DNA from: Lentinus brumalis
Lineage: Eukaryota; Basidiomycota; Agaricomycetes; Polyporales; Polyporaceae
DNA: 64,000 bases
NCBI GenBank assembly: GCA_001792895.1
Contig: MARA01000006.1
Coordinates: 186,001 to 250,000, forward strand
Reading direction: 5' to 3'
This document shows, piece after piece, positions 46,701-58,858 of this stretch. The notes beneath the pieces were generated by a model. That model made no database searches, was not told the origin of the DNA, and saw only the letters and a program-made list of their open reading frames with translations. The position numbers and the translations under genes are program-made. How positions within the stretch are numbered: the first letter of the stretch is position 1; each line of letters starts with the position of its first letter.

Positions 46701-47690
46701 TGTACGAGTTGTTCACTACAGCTGGCGCTGCGTTGTCATCGCAGGCGCACATTCCACCCGACCGTGTGAGCAGCGTGTACCTGCGACCTTGTATTGAGCG
46801 GGCACTTGCGAAATAATCACTGTCGGCCTCGGCAATCTGTGGAAGGTTGTGGGGAACCTCGAGGCATAGCTTCTGGCCTCTCCAAAGAACCTGGGATGAT
46901 TGACATCGTCGTCATTGGCCACAATGGACCCCGGTCCCTCCGCGGTCCCAGGCTGCCCTTTACGGGCATTTCCGAAGGACTGAGCGAGGCCTGTCGGCAT
47001 GATCATAGTGCAAAGTTGTCCCGGAAAATTGGTCACCACAGAGATCCAGTCATCTAAGCGGGCCTCCAGGCAGGACCCCGGGTTTGGGACGCACTCGGAT
47101 AAGTCATATTGATGTCCAGAACAACGTCTCGAAGGATAGTCACTTTCCTTTACTGCAGGCCGGGCTGGCCGCCCCAGAAGAATATAGCAAATCTGACGCG
47201 TCACCACTATCGCGCATTCCCAAGGGCCGGCCCCTGGTTCCATCACCAGGCTTGTGAGAGAACGCGAATGGAACTCCTCGGAGGTTGCGGGAGCAAATCT
47301 AACGTCGACGTGCCTATGGCCCTGGGACGCGAGTGAGAGCAGGTGAGAGCTGACTGTCTCGGAAGCATATCTTCGGGAATCTGTGGAAAGACAAAATTGA
47401 GCCAGATCCAGGAGAGATGATGGCGTGGGCCATCATCTGAGTGTCGAATTCTTGGAGAATCTAACCGGATTTTGTGCGGGCGCTTGTTTGTCCTCAACCC
47501 TGACTTCCTTACACTCCGGGCACCCTTCACGTTCATAAAGACATGCGACCTACAAAGACTTCGCCTGTTGAACCTGTCCCCTTGCCTCCGCTGCACCACC
47601 CCCGCTTGACCTCCCCGACGCTTCAATTCAATCCAACGCGTCCACACCCATCACTCCGTTCTTGCACACCTTCCTAATTCGCGCTCCCCG
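43743..47690. other. Gene-poor region, no confident gene
   Basis: About 3.9 kb. Many short open frames of 60-176 codons occur on both strands, overlap one another and match no family I recognise. A few plus-strand pieces look protein-like (for example AAVEAAFDWLVKG near 45030-45070 followed by a GT site, and TPNLTWDHRSF near 44600) but cannot be joined. This may be a decayed gene or element. No RNA gene seen. Confidence 0.45.
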
Positions 47691-49245
47691 ATGTCGCCTC
47701 AGCACATTTCGCCGCTCCGTAACGGCGCTACCGACGTCGACTCCGACTCTGACTACCTCGGAACACCGGTCGACCCGCCTGCTTCTTGCCAGCCTTACGT
47801 TGCGGAATATGCGCCGCTCACAAACTACTATTACTCGACGGAAGCTTACGGAGGTGCCGAGTATGCGGTAGGCCGCTCGGGGGACCATCTGGGGCTTCCT
47901 GGAAGTTCGGAGTACGGTGGGCCGTCTCCGCATCAAGGCCTCCTTCTTCAAACCCCTTACCCAGTAAGTCATTGCCCACCTTGTTTAGCCTGCGCCGAAG
48001 CATGACCCGTTCATTATAGGTAACTGCGCCGGATGGCTGCAGTCAGCAGCCGGCCGATACCACCATAGCCGCCTATCCGCTGATCACCCCGAGTCTACTT
48101 CCACCAAGTACCATCGACGTCGAATCAACCGTTCACATATCCAGGAGCGTTCTCGCAAACTCGCGAGACTCTTCGTTCACTCCGGCGAGTCAAGTTGATT
48201 CACCCCGCACGCACTATGGGACGCCCACTATGCGGTATATGAAGCGCGAAGCAGATGATGTGCTTTGCGCTAGCAAGGACGCATACATGTCGGTGTACTC
48301 AAGGGAGACATCTCAGCAGTCAGATGACGCAGGCAACGCGGTACGTACAATCTGTCCACACCAAGATACCTCCACTGACATCTCACTACAGCCACTACCG
48401 TATCCTCTCCTACCATATTCTCTGGATGCTTCCGCACGCGCCAGCGGTATGCCCTATGCGTCCGGGGTATGTCACGACGACAGTTACACGGAGTCTCCTG
48501 ATGAAGAGTCTGCTTATTGCGATCGGACTTCCGCGCAAGGTACGAAGAAATGGACTATATTGATTATCATACCTGACTTCTAGATGTACTCAGCATGCGA
48601 CTACTCTCAACGGCTGAGCTACTACCAGGACCGAACTCAGCTTGCCCTGGACACCCCCACACACGTTGGCTACTCGTTGTCGAAGGCACAGCACATCCGC
48701 TTTTACCAGCCCCCTTCGTGCCCGTACTCCTACCCTCACGTCCAGTCGTCGGGGTCAGCGTATGGCTCGCACTCGTTGTCGGCGTCCTTGAGACGATCTG
48801 GCTATATACACGCGCCGCGTCCGCAGCAGGTCCACGACATCCACAACCTTCACAACAGCACTTGTCCCTCGGATGACATGTTGCCTCCGCATCACCGCGT
48901 ACTGTCGATTCCGAGCATCCCTGCCCCGCCATCCATCCCGCGACCCTCATCGCTGATTGAGGATAGCCCGAAGAAGCCGTTGACTCTTGCGTGCTTCTTT
49001 TGCCGGAAGCGCAAGATTGCCTGCCAGAGCCCGCCGGCGGGCTCGCTTGACCGGAGTTGCAAGTAAGTGTTCACTTCGCTCACTACCTCACAAAGCATAG
49101 GTGCTCATGCGGTACCTCTAGTCAATGCTCGAAGCGCAAGCTCAAGTGCGTGTATCCCGCGACTTCGAGGCGAGGCATTCGGCCTCGGGTGTACGACCTC
49201 ACCGACGACCTGTTCCGCCGCCCCTCCGTCTCTGTGTCTCTATAA
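47691..49245 (+). CDS. Transcription factor with C-terminal Zn2Cys6 cluster
   Basis: Probable nuclear DNA-binding regulator. Exons 47691-47963, 48020-48340, 48392-48539, 48594-49062 and 49122-49245 close to 444 residues. Most of the protein is low-complexity (Ser/Pro/Tyr/His-rich) with no fungal-specific TF domain. The zinc cluster comes near the end, starting about residue 385: CFFCRKRKIAC, eleven residues, then CNQCSKRKLKC, i.e. C-x2-C-x6-C-x11-C-x2-C-x6-C, followed by VYP and a short tail. Intron 4 splits the cluster just before its fourth cysteine pair. The 3' splice site of intron 3 was set at 48593 because the nearer AG at 48583 breaks the frame into the cluster. Target genes cannot be inferred. 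Confidence 0.85.
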
Positions 49246-50774
49246 TCCTTTCTGTGTCCGCCTTCTTCTCTCGGTCCACTTCTCAAACCCCGTTGGGTCC
49301 GAGCCTTACCGGACTATTGGCTCCCCTTCCCACCCGCTGACCCCTTTATCGCCTCACCATCTCGGGCATGTACCCCCTCCTACCGCCACCTGTCATCCTC
49401 GGGATATTCCATTGCTTGTCTGCGCCCCTGCTGTTATGGATACTGTGCGCTGTTGTCGTTTAGCATTGATCTTACCTTAGCTTATTTACTGACACTCCCG
49501 GAATCTCCGCTTCAGGCTCAGTAGTACTATGTATGACATTTACTTACATTGCATCTGGCATCCATCGCTTGCTTACCAGTCTTAGTGCATGCTCATGGTT
49601 TGTATTCCCATCGCTGTAATCCCTGGCATGTTCATTCCCTTACACGAATCCCCTCTGAATCCAGATGGTGTTCTCCGCTACTCCAGTCGTGTTTATTAAA
49701 CTGTGCCCTACCGCTGGGACAAGCGCGTGTGCACGATCCTCTCTGTCCATGCTGCGTCAGGGAGTTCCCACATGTATGCATGCGACTTTGTGATTTCGTA
49801 CCCCGAGGCCGTCGAACGTCGCTACTAGCTCCTCCACCGGCGCCTCAAGGGGCTTCGTGTCGCAAATATTGCGTCCGAGCAGGACACGTAAAAGAACAGA
49901 AGCGAGTCGAGGCCGGAAGGAGAAGCTGTGTTCCCATTTTCATAATGAATTCTCAGCTCATAATAGGGCACGGCAGACCACGGCGAGCCGAGGACATGTC
50001 GAGGATCTACATGTACCGACGACGTTAACGTCTAGCGGGCGCGCGACCGTGCGGTGCCATCGCCTATATGGTCTGCAAGTGACAAACGGATCGACCAATG
50101 GCCAAATGCATCGGCGACGAGCGGGCGTACTTACGGTACACTTGCCATGCGATCGAATCGGAAACAAGCATCAGAAACGCGTCGGAGACCCGATGTGTCC
50201 CACATGCGCACCCATATCCCACGCGTTCGCGGAAGCATAATCGCGGCCATTGGCGGCTGTCGAGCGGCGAATTGTTGGCGTCGGTCGCTCGCGCGCATGG
50301 AGACTCCGACGAGAGCATTGGCACCATCGCACCAATGCATGGAAGGACACACCGCGCCCCTGGTGTCAAGCGCCACGGCATGGGGATCAACTCACCCGAA
50401 GCTGTCAAGAGTCGGTTTTAGCACGCCCATCGGCCAAGTCCGACGGACGGAGCAATTCACATGCACGCACCTTCACAGTTACGACATGCCACGTCCATTC
50501 CGCGGAGGACATGGACTAGGGGCAGGTCATGGAGCGCGGTGTCGGACAGATATACATTCCGAGTGCCAACCGAGAACTGTGAAAGGCCGGGAGAATCAGA
50601 AACTTGTCAGAAACCACGAAGTCGAAAGCTAGCTGGGAGTCCAGTCAATGTCCGAGTTATATCTATCTCACAGGTATCTATCAGATCTGCCATACAATTC
50701 CAGACATTGTATGTAGCACAAGTTCGAGGGGAGAGAGAGAATAAAAATTACACACTGGACAAGGGGAGAAGGGA
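49246..50774. other. Gene-poor stretch between TF and transporter genes
   Basis: About 1.5 kb holding the 3' flanks of two convergent genes. Open frames between 49549 and 50632 overlap on both strands and show no family resemblance. I see no repeat or RNA gene. Confidence 0.45.
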
Positions 50775-53499
50775 TCAAAGCACGTCCGATCGATGCCGCG
50801 CGTTCGAGCTAGGTACCAGCCTAATGCCGCCGCCCGGAAGGTCGGTTTCGCTCCCTGTGTCTGAGCTCTCTGTGGACGGTCGGTGCCACAGGCTCTCGGT
50901 CTCCTCGCGGTCGTCGTCACGGTCGCCCGGTGGGTAGTGTCGCCCACCCGGTGAGCGTGCGGGCGAGCGTCCGAATAGTTGCAAGTGTCGCGAGCGCGTC
51001 GAGGGTGACGCTGGGAGCGGACGACCACGACCGCCAGAAGATGGATCTGATGATATGCCGGAGGGGAAGGAGGATAGTGTGGTGGTGGAGGGTAATCCGT
51101 CAAGGGTCAAGGTCGGACGGGGAAAGGAGTCGGTACTGCCGCTACTCAGGACAGGCGGGGCAGTGAGTGGGGCAGTAGGATCGGATATGTCGTCCCGGGA
51201 GTCGAGGACAGGGAAGTTGAGGACTTGACCGCTGGCAGTTGGCGTCTTCTCGCCGCCGTTAGTCCCGACTACGGACTCATGGGACCAGCCAGCGGTACTA
51301 CTGACCGAATCGTATCTGAAGCTGTTGTGGAGCGCGTTGTTCCTGCGCTCATGGGTCGCTGTATCGTCCCCTGTGCCAGGCACATGATACGAATGCACGA
51401 CGTCCTGATCGCCAAACTTGATAGTCTGCTTCCGCTGTGCGAAGGGCGAGCCTAGCCCTGACGGCTGGCTAGCCAACGACATGCGGTCGTCGCCGTGAGC
51501 TTCAGGGGTGGTTGGCATGGGTTTATCGAACAGCTGATGCCGCTTGACACCGCTCAACGGGTCATTGTGTTGAGGGAGCGGTGGTACAGGAGGGGTGTAA
51601 CCAGAGCGGATAGATGCTGAAGCACGGCTAGACATGCTCATGCGTCTTGCACTCCGCGCTCGAATGATGCTGCCCATCGTGCCGAAACTCCCACGAAGTG
51701 CATCCATGCCGGGATCTTCAACGGCGGAGAGTTTTTCTTCGTCAAGACCCCCTGTATTGCTCCTTGCTGCCTGCAACAGGAGGGTCGAGCGACGATCCAG
51801 CTTCTTCAGTGTTGTGGGATCGACCTTGCTCAACTGGAGCACGGTGATGCCGACGCAGATGACCAAAAATCCCATGACGAGAGTGATGATCTGGACGACC
51901 GGTGCCTTGAGGCCCTGGAACAATACGATGGTGGTGACCATCGAAAAGAAGGTGACTTAAAAGCGAAATATTCAGCATGGAATCCTCTGAGACTAGATAG
52001 TCAACATACAGATCACATAATATGTTGGCGTGACTTGAGATCGATGTCAACTCAGCAGATAGCAGCCGGAGATCGGGAAGACATACCCATTGCTAAAACA
52101 TTTGCACCAAATGTCTGTCAGCCATTGCACTCCGCAAGTTGAAGACCACTAACCAGTATTGAAGAGCGCCAGCGCCACATTGAGATAGTACACCTCCGTG
52201 ACTTTCGGAACTTGTTTAGTACGTCATCATCCCGAGAGACCGTTACTCACTTAATGTTACAGCGACGAATACCATGAGGAAGTAGATGAACCAGTGCTTG
52301 AACTGGAAGGGGAGAGACGTCAGCTAAATCCTGATGTGTATATGGTCTCAGACGCGCACCTGATTGTCGCCCATAGCAGTGGTTACAATCGCAGATCCCA
52401 GGCCAGTGGTGACACTGACACTGATGCCACCAATCATACTGCACACCATGATATACCACAGCATGCTGTTCTTGCCATATCTTCAACAGCAACGTCACAA
52501 TGACACCCTCGAGAGCCGGACTGAAGGACGCACTTTGGGGCAAACCAGAAGATTATCACCAGAGCGGCGGCGATGAGGATGGAGCCGTACACCAGGAATC
52601 CCGGGGACAAGAACAGCTTCTGGAACTGGACGATCTGGCCAACAGACTCCTCTTGTGGACCTAAGTTCCGACATGTCAGGCAGATACTCGCGGCCGGGGC
52701 CACTGGACAAAAATGAGACTTTACCGTTCAGCGCTATGATGACAGAACCCAGCTGACGGAGATACGGCGTGGTTAAGAGGACGCCTTCTCTGAGACAGGA
52801 GAGACGGACGTACGACGCAGAGACCACAGCCCAGCCAGCCAAAGAAGCTCAATTTCTCATTGAGGAAAAGAGAAGATAGGATCGCGCATATGACGACGGA
52901 AAGTGCGCCCATAGGGGTCTAAAGGTGCATGTCAAGAACTGAACCAAGGAGACACTTTGACCGTCCGACATACCACAACGATGGCTTCCACGAAAGCATA
53001 TGCTACGAACGGTGAGCTACAAATGTAAGAAGAAGGGGGTAGAACATACCAGCGAAGTTGCATATCTCCCCAATAATCATCACTACGCCAAGGTAAGCCG
53101 TACGCTATGCGCGCCGAGGCCACGAACTCACTGGTCATTCCTATCCACCATAGTGGCTACAGGAGTGTGAACGAGGGCGCCAAGAGATGAGAAGCGTAGT
53201 ACGCACCGATTTGAGATATGCAACACCCTCGCCCGCCACTAAACCGCGCTGAGACCGAAGAAGACCTTTCTTCTTGAATACGAAAGAAGACCCGATGAGG
53301 AGGCCACTGGCCACCGCGAGTATGATGCCGATGACCTAAGCACAGAGATATGAGATTGGGTGCGACGCCAATATGAGAGGAACAGGATTGCCTTGAGGTT
53401 ACTCGGAACGGTGAGGGAGCCAGACGCTGCGGAAGAGGAAGCAGAAGGAGCGGACGAGGTCGTGGACGTCGCCGTCGCCGTCGCCGAGGTCGAAGACAT
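50775..53499 (-). CDS. NIPA-type magnesium transporter
   Basis: Multi-pass membrane protein of the NIPA (DUF803) family, which moves Mg2+ across plasma or endosomal membranes. Fourteen exons close to 671 residues: 53499-53392, 53335-53207, 53156-53132, 53082-53050, 53002-52974, 52918-52814, 52752-52725, 52660-52534, 52480-52360, 52302-52251, 52201-52154, 52092-52087, 52033-52010 and 51955-50775. Landmarks: GSSFVFKKKGL, GEICNFAAYAFVEAIVVTPMGALSVV, LNEKLSFFGWLGC, LFNTAMVTPTYYVIFT. About nine membrane helices fill residues 37-330; the remaining ~340-residue Ser/Pro-rich tail is cytosolic and unusually long. Exon 12 is only 6 nt. Intron 1 begins GC (AAG|GCAATC), a probable GC-AG intron. The short Ser/Thr-rich N-terminus before helix 1 supports the start. 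Confidence 0.92.
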
Positions 53500-56088
53500 G
53501 GTCGTGAATTAGAAGGTCGTAACGCGTATTTCACCAGGCCAGACGAGTACAGAGCCCCCAGCGGGCAAGCAGAGAGTGGGACGAGAGACACAACATCTCG
53601 CGCCCCTCTCATACTGCGCCCCCGACGCATCCGGCAATTCAGAACCTCCATGCCGGCCGTCGCTGCACCGCCCGACGCCGTCTCGGCCCACATAAGGGAC
53701 CGCTCGGGCACCGATCTCAGATACCCGGATACGTTCCCGGGTATCACAGCGCTCCCGGATATCCGGTCATGTCTGCTCGCTCTCAGACGTTGCACCGTTA
53801 CCACCTCGACTGACCTTGGCTCGTTCGACATGATCATCGTCTCCTGGCACTCTCATCCGCTGCGCAGCTCGGCCGTACTCGACCTGGTCTGGGCAACTTT
53901 TTGGCCATCTCTAGTCGCCGCGTTTGCGCAACACCAATCCCCATAACGCACTCGGTCCGCTGCCCTCCGGCTGCCAAGTCACCGTTCAAGCCATTTGCAC
54001 CGGCGAGTGCTGCCTGTGCAGCGTGCAACAGCCGGAAGGTAGCCGACATTGCGCCCGCATCTCACAGATGGTGTACCAAGTCTTCCATCTCAGCAGATGT
54101 CAACAGCCTGAGGTCCTTCCACGGGATCAAGTTACCGTCTATTTGATCAACGCAGAAGAGGAACAGGTCAGTTTTCTTCTACTTTGCCCCAAGACGATAC
54201 TGTGTACATGGTTTGCGTCTGCATATACTACGCCCGATCACGTAGTGTTTGCGCTGAGTCGTTTGTCGGAGGTAGGCGAGCACCAGGCAGTATCGCCATG
54301 AAGGTACGTCCCAACGCGGTCGAGCTATTTTGTAATGATCATCCAGTACCAGCTGCGATGTCCTATGAAACCCAGCACTGAAGTTCACTCCATCCTCAAT
54401 ATGTCGAGGTCTGCTCTCAGCAGCAAGCGATTCGAAGCGTAGAGTTGCTGTTCAATCATGTTCAATGCAAACTTCTCCACAGGCTATTGGTGAACCGCTG
54501 CGAGCGCAGAACTGAGCTATGGAGGCAAACGTGGACAGTAAGCCCACATAAACCTTGGTGCGCTACTTTTCGTTCTCTGGTATGGCCGAGAGTCTCTGTC
54601 GTGGCTTTTCCAGATGACCCCGCGCGCCAGAGCGTATTCCAACTGAATAGAAGGAGCCCCATAACTCTGTGCAGCCCTGCGCAGAGCCCAGGCCATCCTT
54701 TGCGCCATGCTGCGCGTACCTCCACCAGGAGTCTGTCGTCGTGCGCGGAAGTTGCCTCAGCGCTTCTAGCTCACATACTTGAAGTGTGTGGCGCGAACCA
54801 TACCGGCATCGAAGGTGTGCTTCGCAATGCGATCCGCATGTCTGCGCCACCGGGAAATGCCAGTCAGCTCAATGTCCCATGGTAGCCTCGTAGTGCCCGG
54901 TCCTGTTGATGCTGTATCCGCGACGTGGCGGAGTTGTTCGCCACGATACGCACGTCTCTCGCCCCTCCGAACTCCGAATCGCACGGGTGATGGGAAGACG
55001 GGAACTCCGAGATGACAGCTTAGACATGCTGCTTGCTCGTCACGGCAGGCTGTGTGCGCGTTGGAGGGTCGTTCTCACTGCGGCCGTTTGCGATCACAGT
55101 CTATCGTAACTGCTGTCACCTATGTGTGAGTCTGTGTTCGCTCATCTCACGCCGCCCGCTCTCCTGTTGCTTACCAGTCGGGACTCGGGATTGAGGTGGC
55201 GCTGAGCGGGTGGGCGCACATCAAAATGTGCGGATGTGTTCAGGCCTTGCCGCGCGAGAAGACCATGCAATCTTCATCGGGATCCACGGCTGGATACACA
55301 GCTGTCTATTTCCGCCTTGCAGAATGTGTTCTTTGAACGAGGGTCGGGTACTTCGTGCGCTAGTCTAAGATCCAGGATGACTGTGAAGCAGTGTAACGGA
55401 CAGGTTGCGCTTCTCATTGAGGGTGGCCGATCGCCATACATTCACAACGTGACGCGCGGCGGAGTCCCGATAAGCAACGGCACTATGCCTCCCGAAGTAA
55501 TGCGATTCGTTAGACGGAGTTGTCGAATCCGACTCAATTGACCTTGACGGCAGAGTGCCATCGAACACGAGCAGGTGAAGTGATTCTGAAATGGCTTGGT
55601 GGGGATTGGAGTGAATGCACGGCCTTCAAAGACGTCCTTGCGCATATCAGGCAGTAGGGCGGGCGCAGCAGGAAGCATGGAGAGCAGTTCTCTATGGCAG
55701 TGTAATGGACGTAAGAAGGATGGAATGCATCCATGGAGCGCCACGGTACGTCTACGCACATCGTTTCTGCTGCGGAGCGACTAAACACCCCGAACAGATT
55801 GCAGTCCTGGCAGGGCCTGCGGAGCAGCCAACCAGGGTCCGCGGTTTCGATGAAACGCTTCTCAAACGCGACTATCCCACACGTCGCTCGTTCTAACCAA
55901 TTGCGAGACTCAAGACGCGCGCAATTACCTATGCGATCCGATACGCTCTCACCGATGACGCCGCGCGTGAAACGCCCGCTTTGTGCGCAGCACCTCCCCG
56001 CTCCCAGGCAGCCTTCTAGTATATAGCCCCTGGGCACAGAAGCTGCGCGGGTTCTACCAGGACTTGTTCTGTCTCTGGCTGCCGTACC
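53500..56088. other. Gene-poor region upstream of transporter and cytochrome genes
   Basis: About 2.6 kb between two divergently placed genes. It must contain both promoters. Open frames up to 167 codons (for example minus 55534-56037, plus 54445-54885, plus 55236-55541) match no family I know and lack consistent partners across splice sites. A small hairpin CGCACAT-CAAA-ATGTGCG lies at 55215-55232. Confidence 0.45.
53720..53745. promoter_or_regulatory. Perfect 9-bp inverted repeat upstream of the Mg transporter
   Basis: GATACCCGG and CCGGGTATC flank an 8-base spacer, about 220 bp upstream of the transporter start. Such a dyad could bind a dimeric factor (CGG-type half sites are typical for Zn2Cys6 proteins), but that is inference only. 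Confidence 0.4.
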
Positions 56089-57910
56089 ATGCGCTCGGGT
56101 CTCGGACTTTTCTTGCTCGGACTTGCTTCTCTTGTCGCTGCCAAAGACGGCCGGGTAAGTTCAAGTCGTGTTCAGTCCGTTTAACACGCTCTGCTCACCG
56201 AGCTGCCCGCTCTTTTCAGGGTAAGGACAGCGACGACTCCTACTACGGTGGTGACGACCATGGAGATGCGAGCGGGACAGCCTCAGGCTCCAGTCCGACG
56301 GCTACGGGCGCCGCAGCCTCAGACGCTTCGAACTCGACGTCGGGTTTGACTGGTGGCTCAAAATGTGTAGGCTCCTATATGTGTATCTCCGGTATCGTCA
56401 ACGGTTCGACCGTACAATGTGAGTGTCGATATTCTCCGGAGTCCGAACAGAGTCTGCAGTGTTTGACTCACGGCAATGCAGACACCATGCAGAGCACTGG
56501 CAAGGCAGACCTCGGCTGGATGGCTCTGTGAGCAAGATTGCGTTTACCACATGTCCATGTCGCTCACCTCGACTACATACATTGATAGTGGCTTTGGTGT
56601 TCAAATGACCAACACGCCTATGGTCATTATGTGGCCTAACTCCGGCGACGGAAGTATCACCATCTCGCAACGGAAAGCCCCCGGGGAAGTCATGCCCACC
56701 GTGGACTCATCGCCGCCTCGCGTCGCCAACGTCGACGCCGCAGCGAGCGATCTGACCGGGACACAGCCCAAGCTGACGTTTACCATCCCGGTACGCACAC
56801 GTCGCCCGACGCCGCCAGCGCTCGGTGCTGCCGCTGTCAAAGCTAATGCCCGCCCCTGATGCAGTCTGACGGCTCCAAGACGGCCAACCTGATCTGGGCG
56901 TTTGGCAACATGAATCCCGGCAGCAAGGCCGCCGACGCGGTCCTCGAGCAACATCTCGAGTCATCAGCCACGACTCTCGACCTCTCGCAACCCATCTCGT
57001 CGAGTAACGGCACATCCGACCCTGTCAGCGATCCGAATGCATCTAGCGGTATTGAGAGCAAGCCCCTGCTTCCGTTCCAGAAGATGATTGTCGCACACGC
57101 GCTCCTGTGCACCATCGGGTTCCTGATCCTGCTCCCCGCCGGCGCCCTCCTCGCGCGCTTTGCACGCACGTTCACGAGTGGCTGGTTTAAGGGTCACTGG
57201 CTGTTTCAGTTTGCTATTGGTACGAGCCGCCCCTCTTGCGTTTCATGTCGAAGCGTACTGATATTGTCCGGCTATGTGCTTCGTTGCGTGTCGCAGCGGC
57301 TCCTATTATCGTCTCCGGCGTGGCCGTGGGCATCTCCGCCGTATCCACTGCCGGCGCAGTGCACTTGGACGACGACCACAAGCGTTGGGGTATCGCCATC
57401 TTCGTGCTCTATTTCATCCAGTGTGCACTCGGGGCGCTCGTGCATTATGTCAAGCCGACATCCTGGACCGTGCGGAGGAAACGCCCTGTTCAGAACTACT
57501 TCCATGCTATTCTTGGCCTTCTAGTCATTGGTCTAGCGTTCTATCAGGTGCGTTCGATTGCTCGGAAGTCCGCGGGCGTTGCACACCTCATCTCATGCTG
57601 TGATACGACAGGTACGCAATGGGTTCACGGAGGAATGGACGAGGGTGTCAGGCAGGCCACCAATCAGCAAGGCTGCCAACATCGTGTGGTATGTCTGGGT
57701 TGCGGTAAGTTCGAACTTCACATCGTCGTGACTGTGCGTTGGCTGATCTCGACGACTGCCTAGCTCGTTCCGGTTCTGTATCTCGCGGGGCTTGCCTTGC
57801 TCCCGAAGCAGTTCCGGCAAGAGCGGCCACAACAGAAGCAGGCCCCCTCCGACGACTACGCTATGCGTCCTAGCTACGCTGATGAGCCTCGCTACTCTGA
57901 CAGGCCATAA
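56089..57910 (+). CDS. DOMON-cytochrome b561 membrane protein
   Basis: Secreted-side haem domain fused to a membrane electron carrier, as in CBD9-like/ferric-reductase-type proteins; likely transfers electrons across the plasma or endomembrane. Exons 56089-56154, 56220-56418, 56482-56527, 56589-56790, 56865-57219, 57297-57547, 57612-57704 and 57764-57910 close to 452 residues. A clear signal peptide (MRSGLGLFLLGLASLVAA) is followed by a Ser/Thr/Gly-rich linker, a DOMON domain (about 85-255, including ADLGWMALGFG and LIWAFGNMN), then five helices with the b561 histidines in VAHALLCTIGF, GHWLFQF, DDHKRWGI, VHYVKP and NYFHAILG. Ends with a basic/Pro-rich tail. A shorter paralogue follows directly in tandem. 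Confidence 0.9.
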
Positions 57911-58858
57911 TCTAGGCATAGCGCACATAGATCATGCATCCCGCCTCGCCAGTCCACTCTAGCGTTCTTGCTCTATGTTTCTCTTACGTCGAACGCTCCC
58001 CATCTCGATCGAACGACGGACAGGTTGAAATTTACCAGATGACCTCCATGTGTCTAGAACCTCGCCGCGGACGAACTTACATCTTCGTGTAGCCTATATC
58101 TTCTATAGTATTACCAACATCCCAATAGATGTTTACGATACCTATCTCAGAAGTCCAGTATTATAGCCAGAGCGCTTCCCCGGGACTCGGACTCACCTCG
58201 GACTCGCAGTGCTTCAAAGCTTCAACTGCAATACCACGATGTGCCCCCACTTCAGCACTCCGATGCGTATGTGAAGCGCGGGAGTGAGCGGATTGCGTAC
58301 TCGAGCCTCGTCATTGGATGGTATGCCAGACTTCGCATGACCATAGCATTCGCAGGCAATACTCGTCGCCCGCGATGATCGATGGACGCAGCTGCTTCTC
58401 TTCTCCTTCCACGATGTCTGAAGATCGAGCACTGCACGCCAGCACATCAGTGTCTCATCGCAAGTCACTGCGAGTAGCTGGTAAGCACGAATTAACGTTC
58501 CTTCCCACATGTCTACGTTTCACTCACACGAACAGACTCAGCTCGATCGCGGCCGTATATTTTCCCGCTCTGGAGGAGCATGCGCAGCTTCTCACCTCAG
58601 GTTGGTGTGAAAGAGAGTCGACCGGCTTCCTCGACAACAGAATAGTCCGGCGACTTTAGACGTCTCTGTATCCCACCACTGAAACTGGTTTGCGTTATAA
58701 ACATGCCCGCAGTGCGAGCGTTCTGCACCCTCCCGGTACGTCCCTGGTTCCCCTGCTTGGCATGCCCATCGACTGACACTTGAGAATGACTGAATGACAG
58801 GAGCTCGCGAAGGGAACACGCCCAGTCCTCTCGTATCGCCTCTCTCAGCGTCCCCGCC
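57911..58858. other. Inter-paralogue region, possible remnant of lost DOMON exons
   Basis: About 950 bp between the two b561 genes. Near 58710-58742 a short frame with a good 5' splice site (after CTCCCG) sits where the DOMON-ending exon would be expected by analogy with the upstream gene. Its phase does not join to the next exon and stops occur upstream. I read this as possible decay of a DOMON domain, not as a gene. Confidence 0.35.

Noticed and set aside
46716..47246. 176-codon minus-strand frame
   Set aside because: No recognisable motif, overlapping open frames on the other strand, no splice partners that extend it.
55534..56037. 167-codon minus-strand frame upstream of the DOMON-b561 gene
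   Set aside because: Overlaps three plus-strand frames of similar length and would cover the likely promoter of the b561 gene; no family match.
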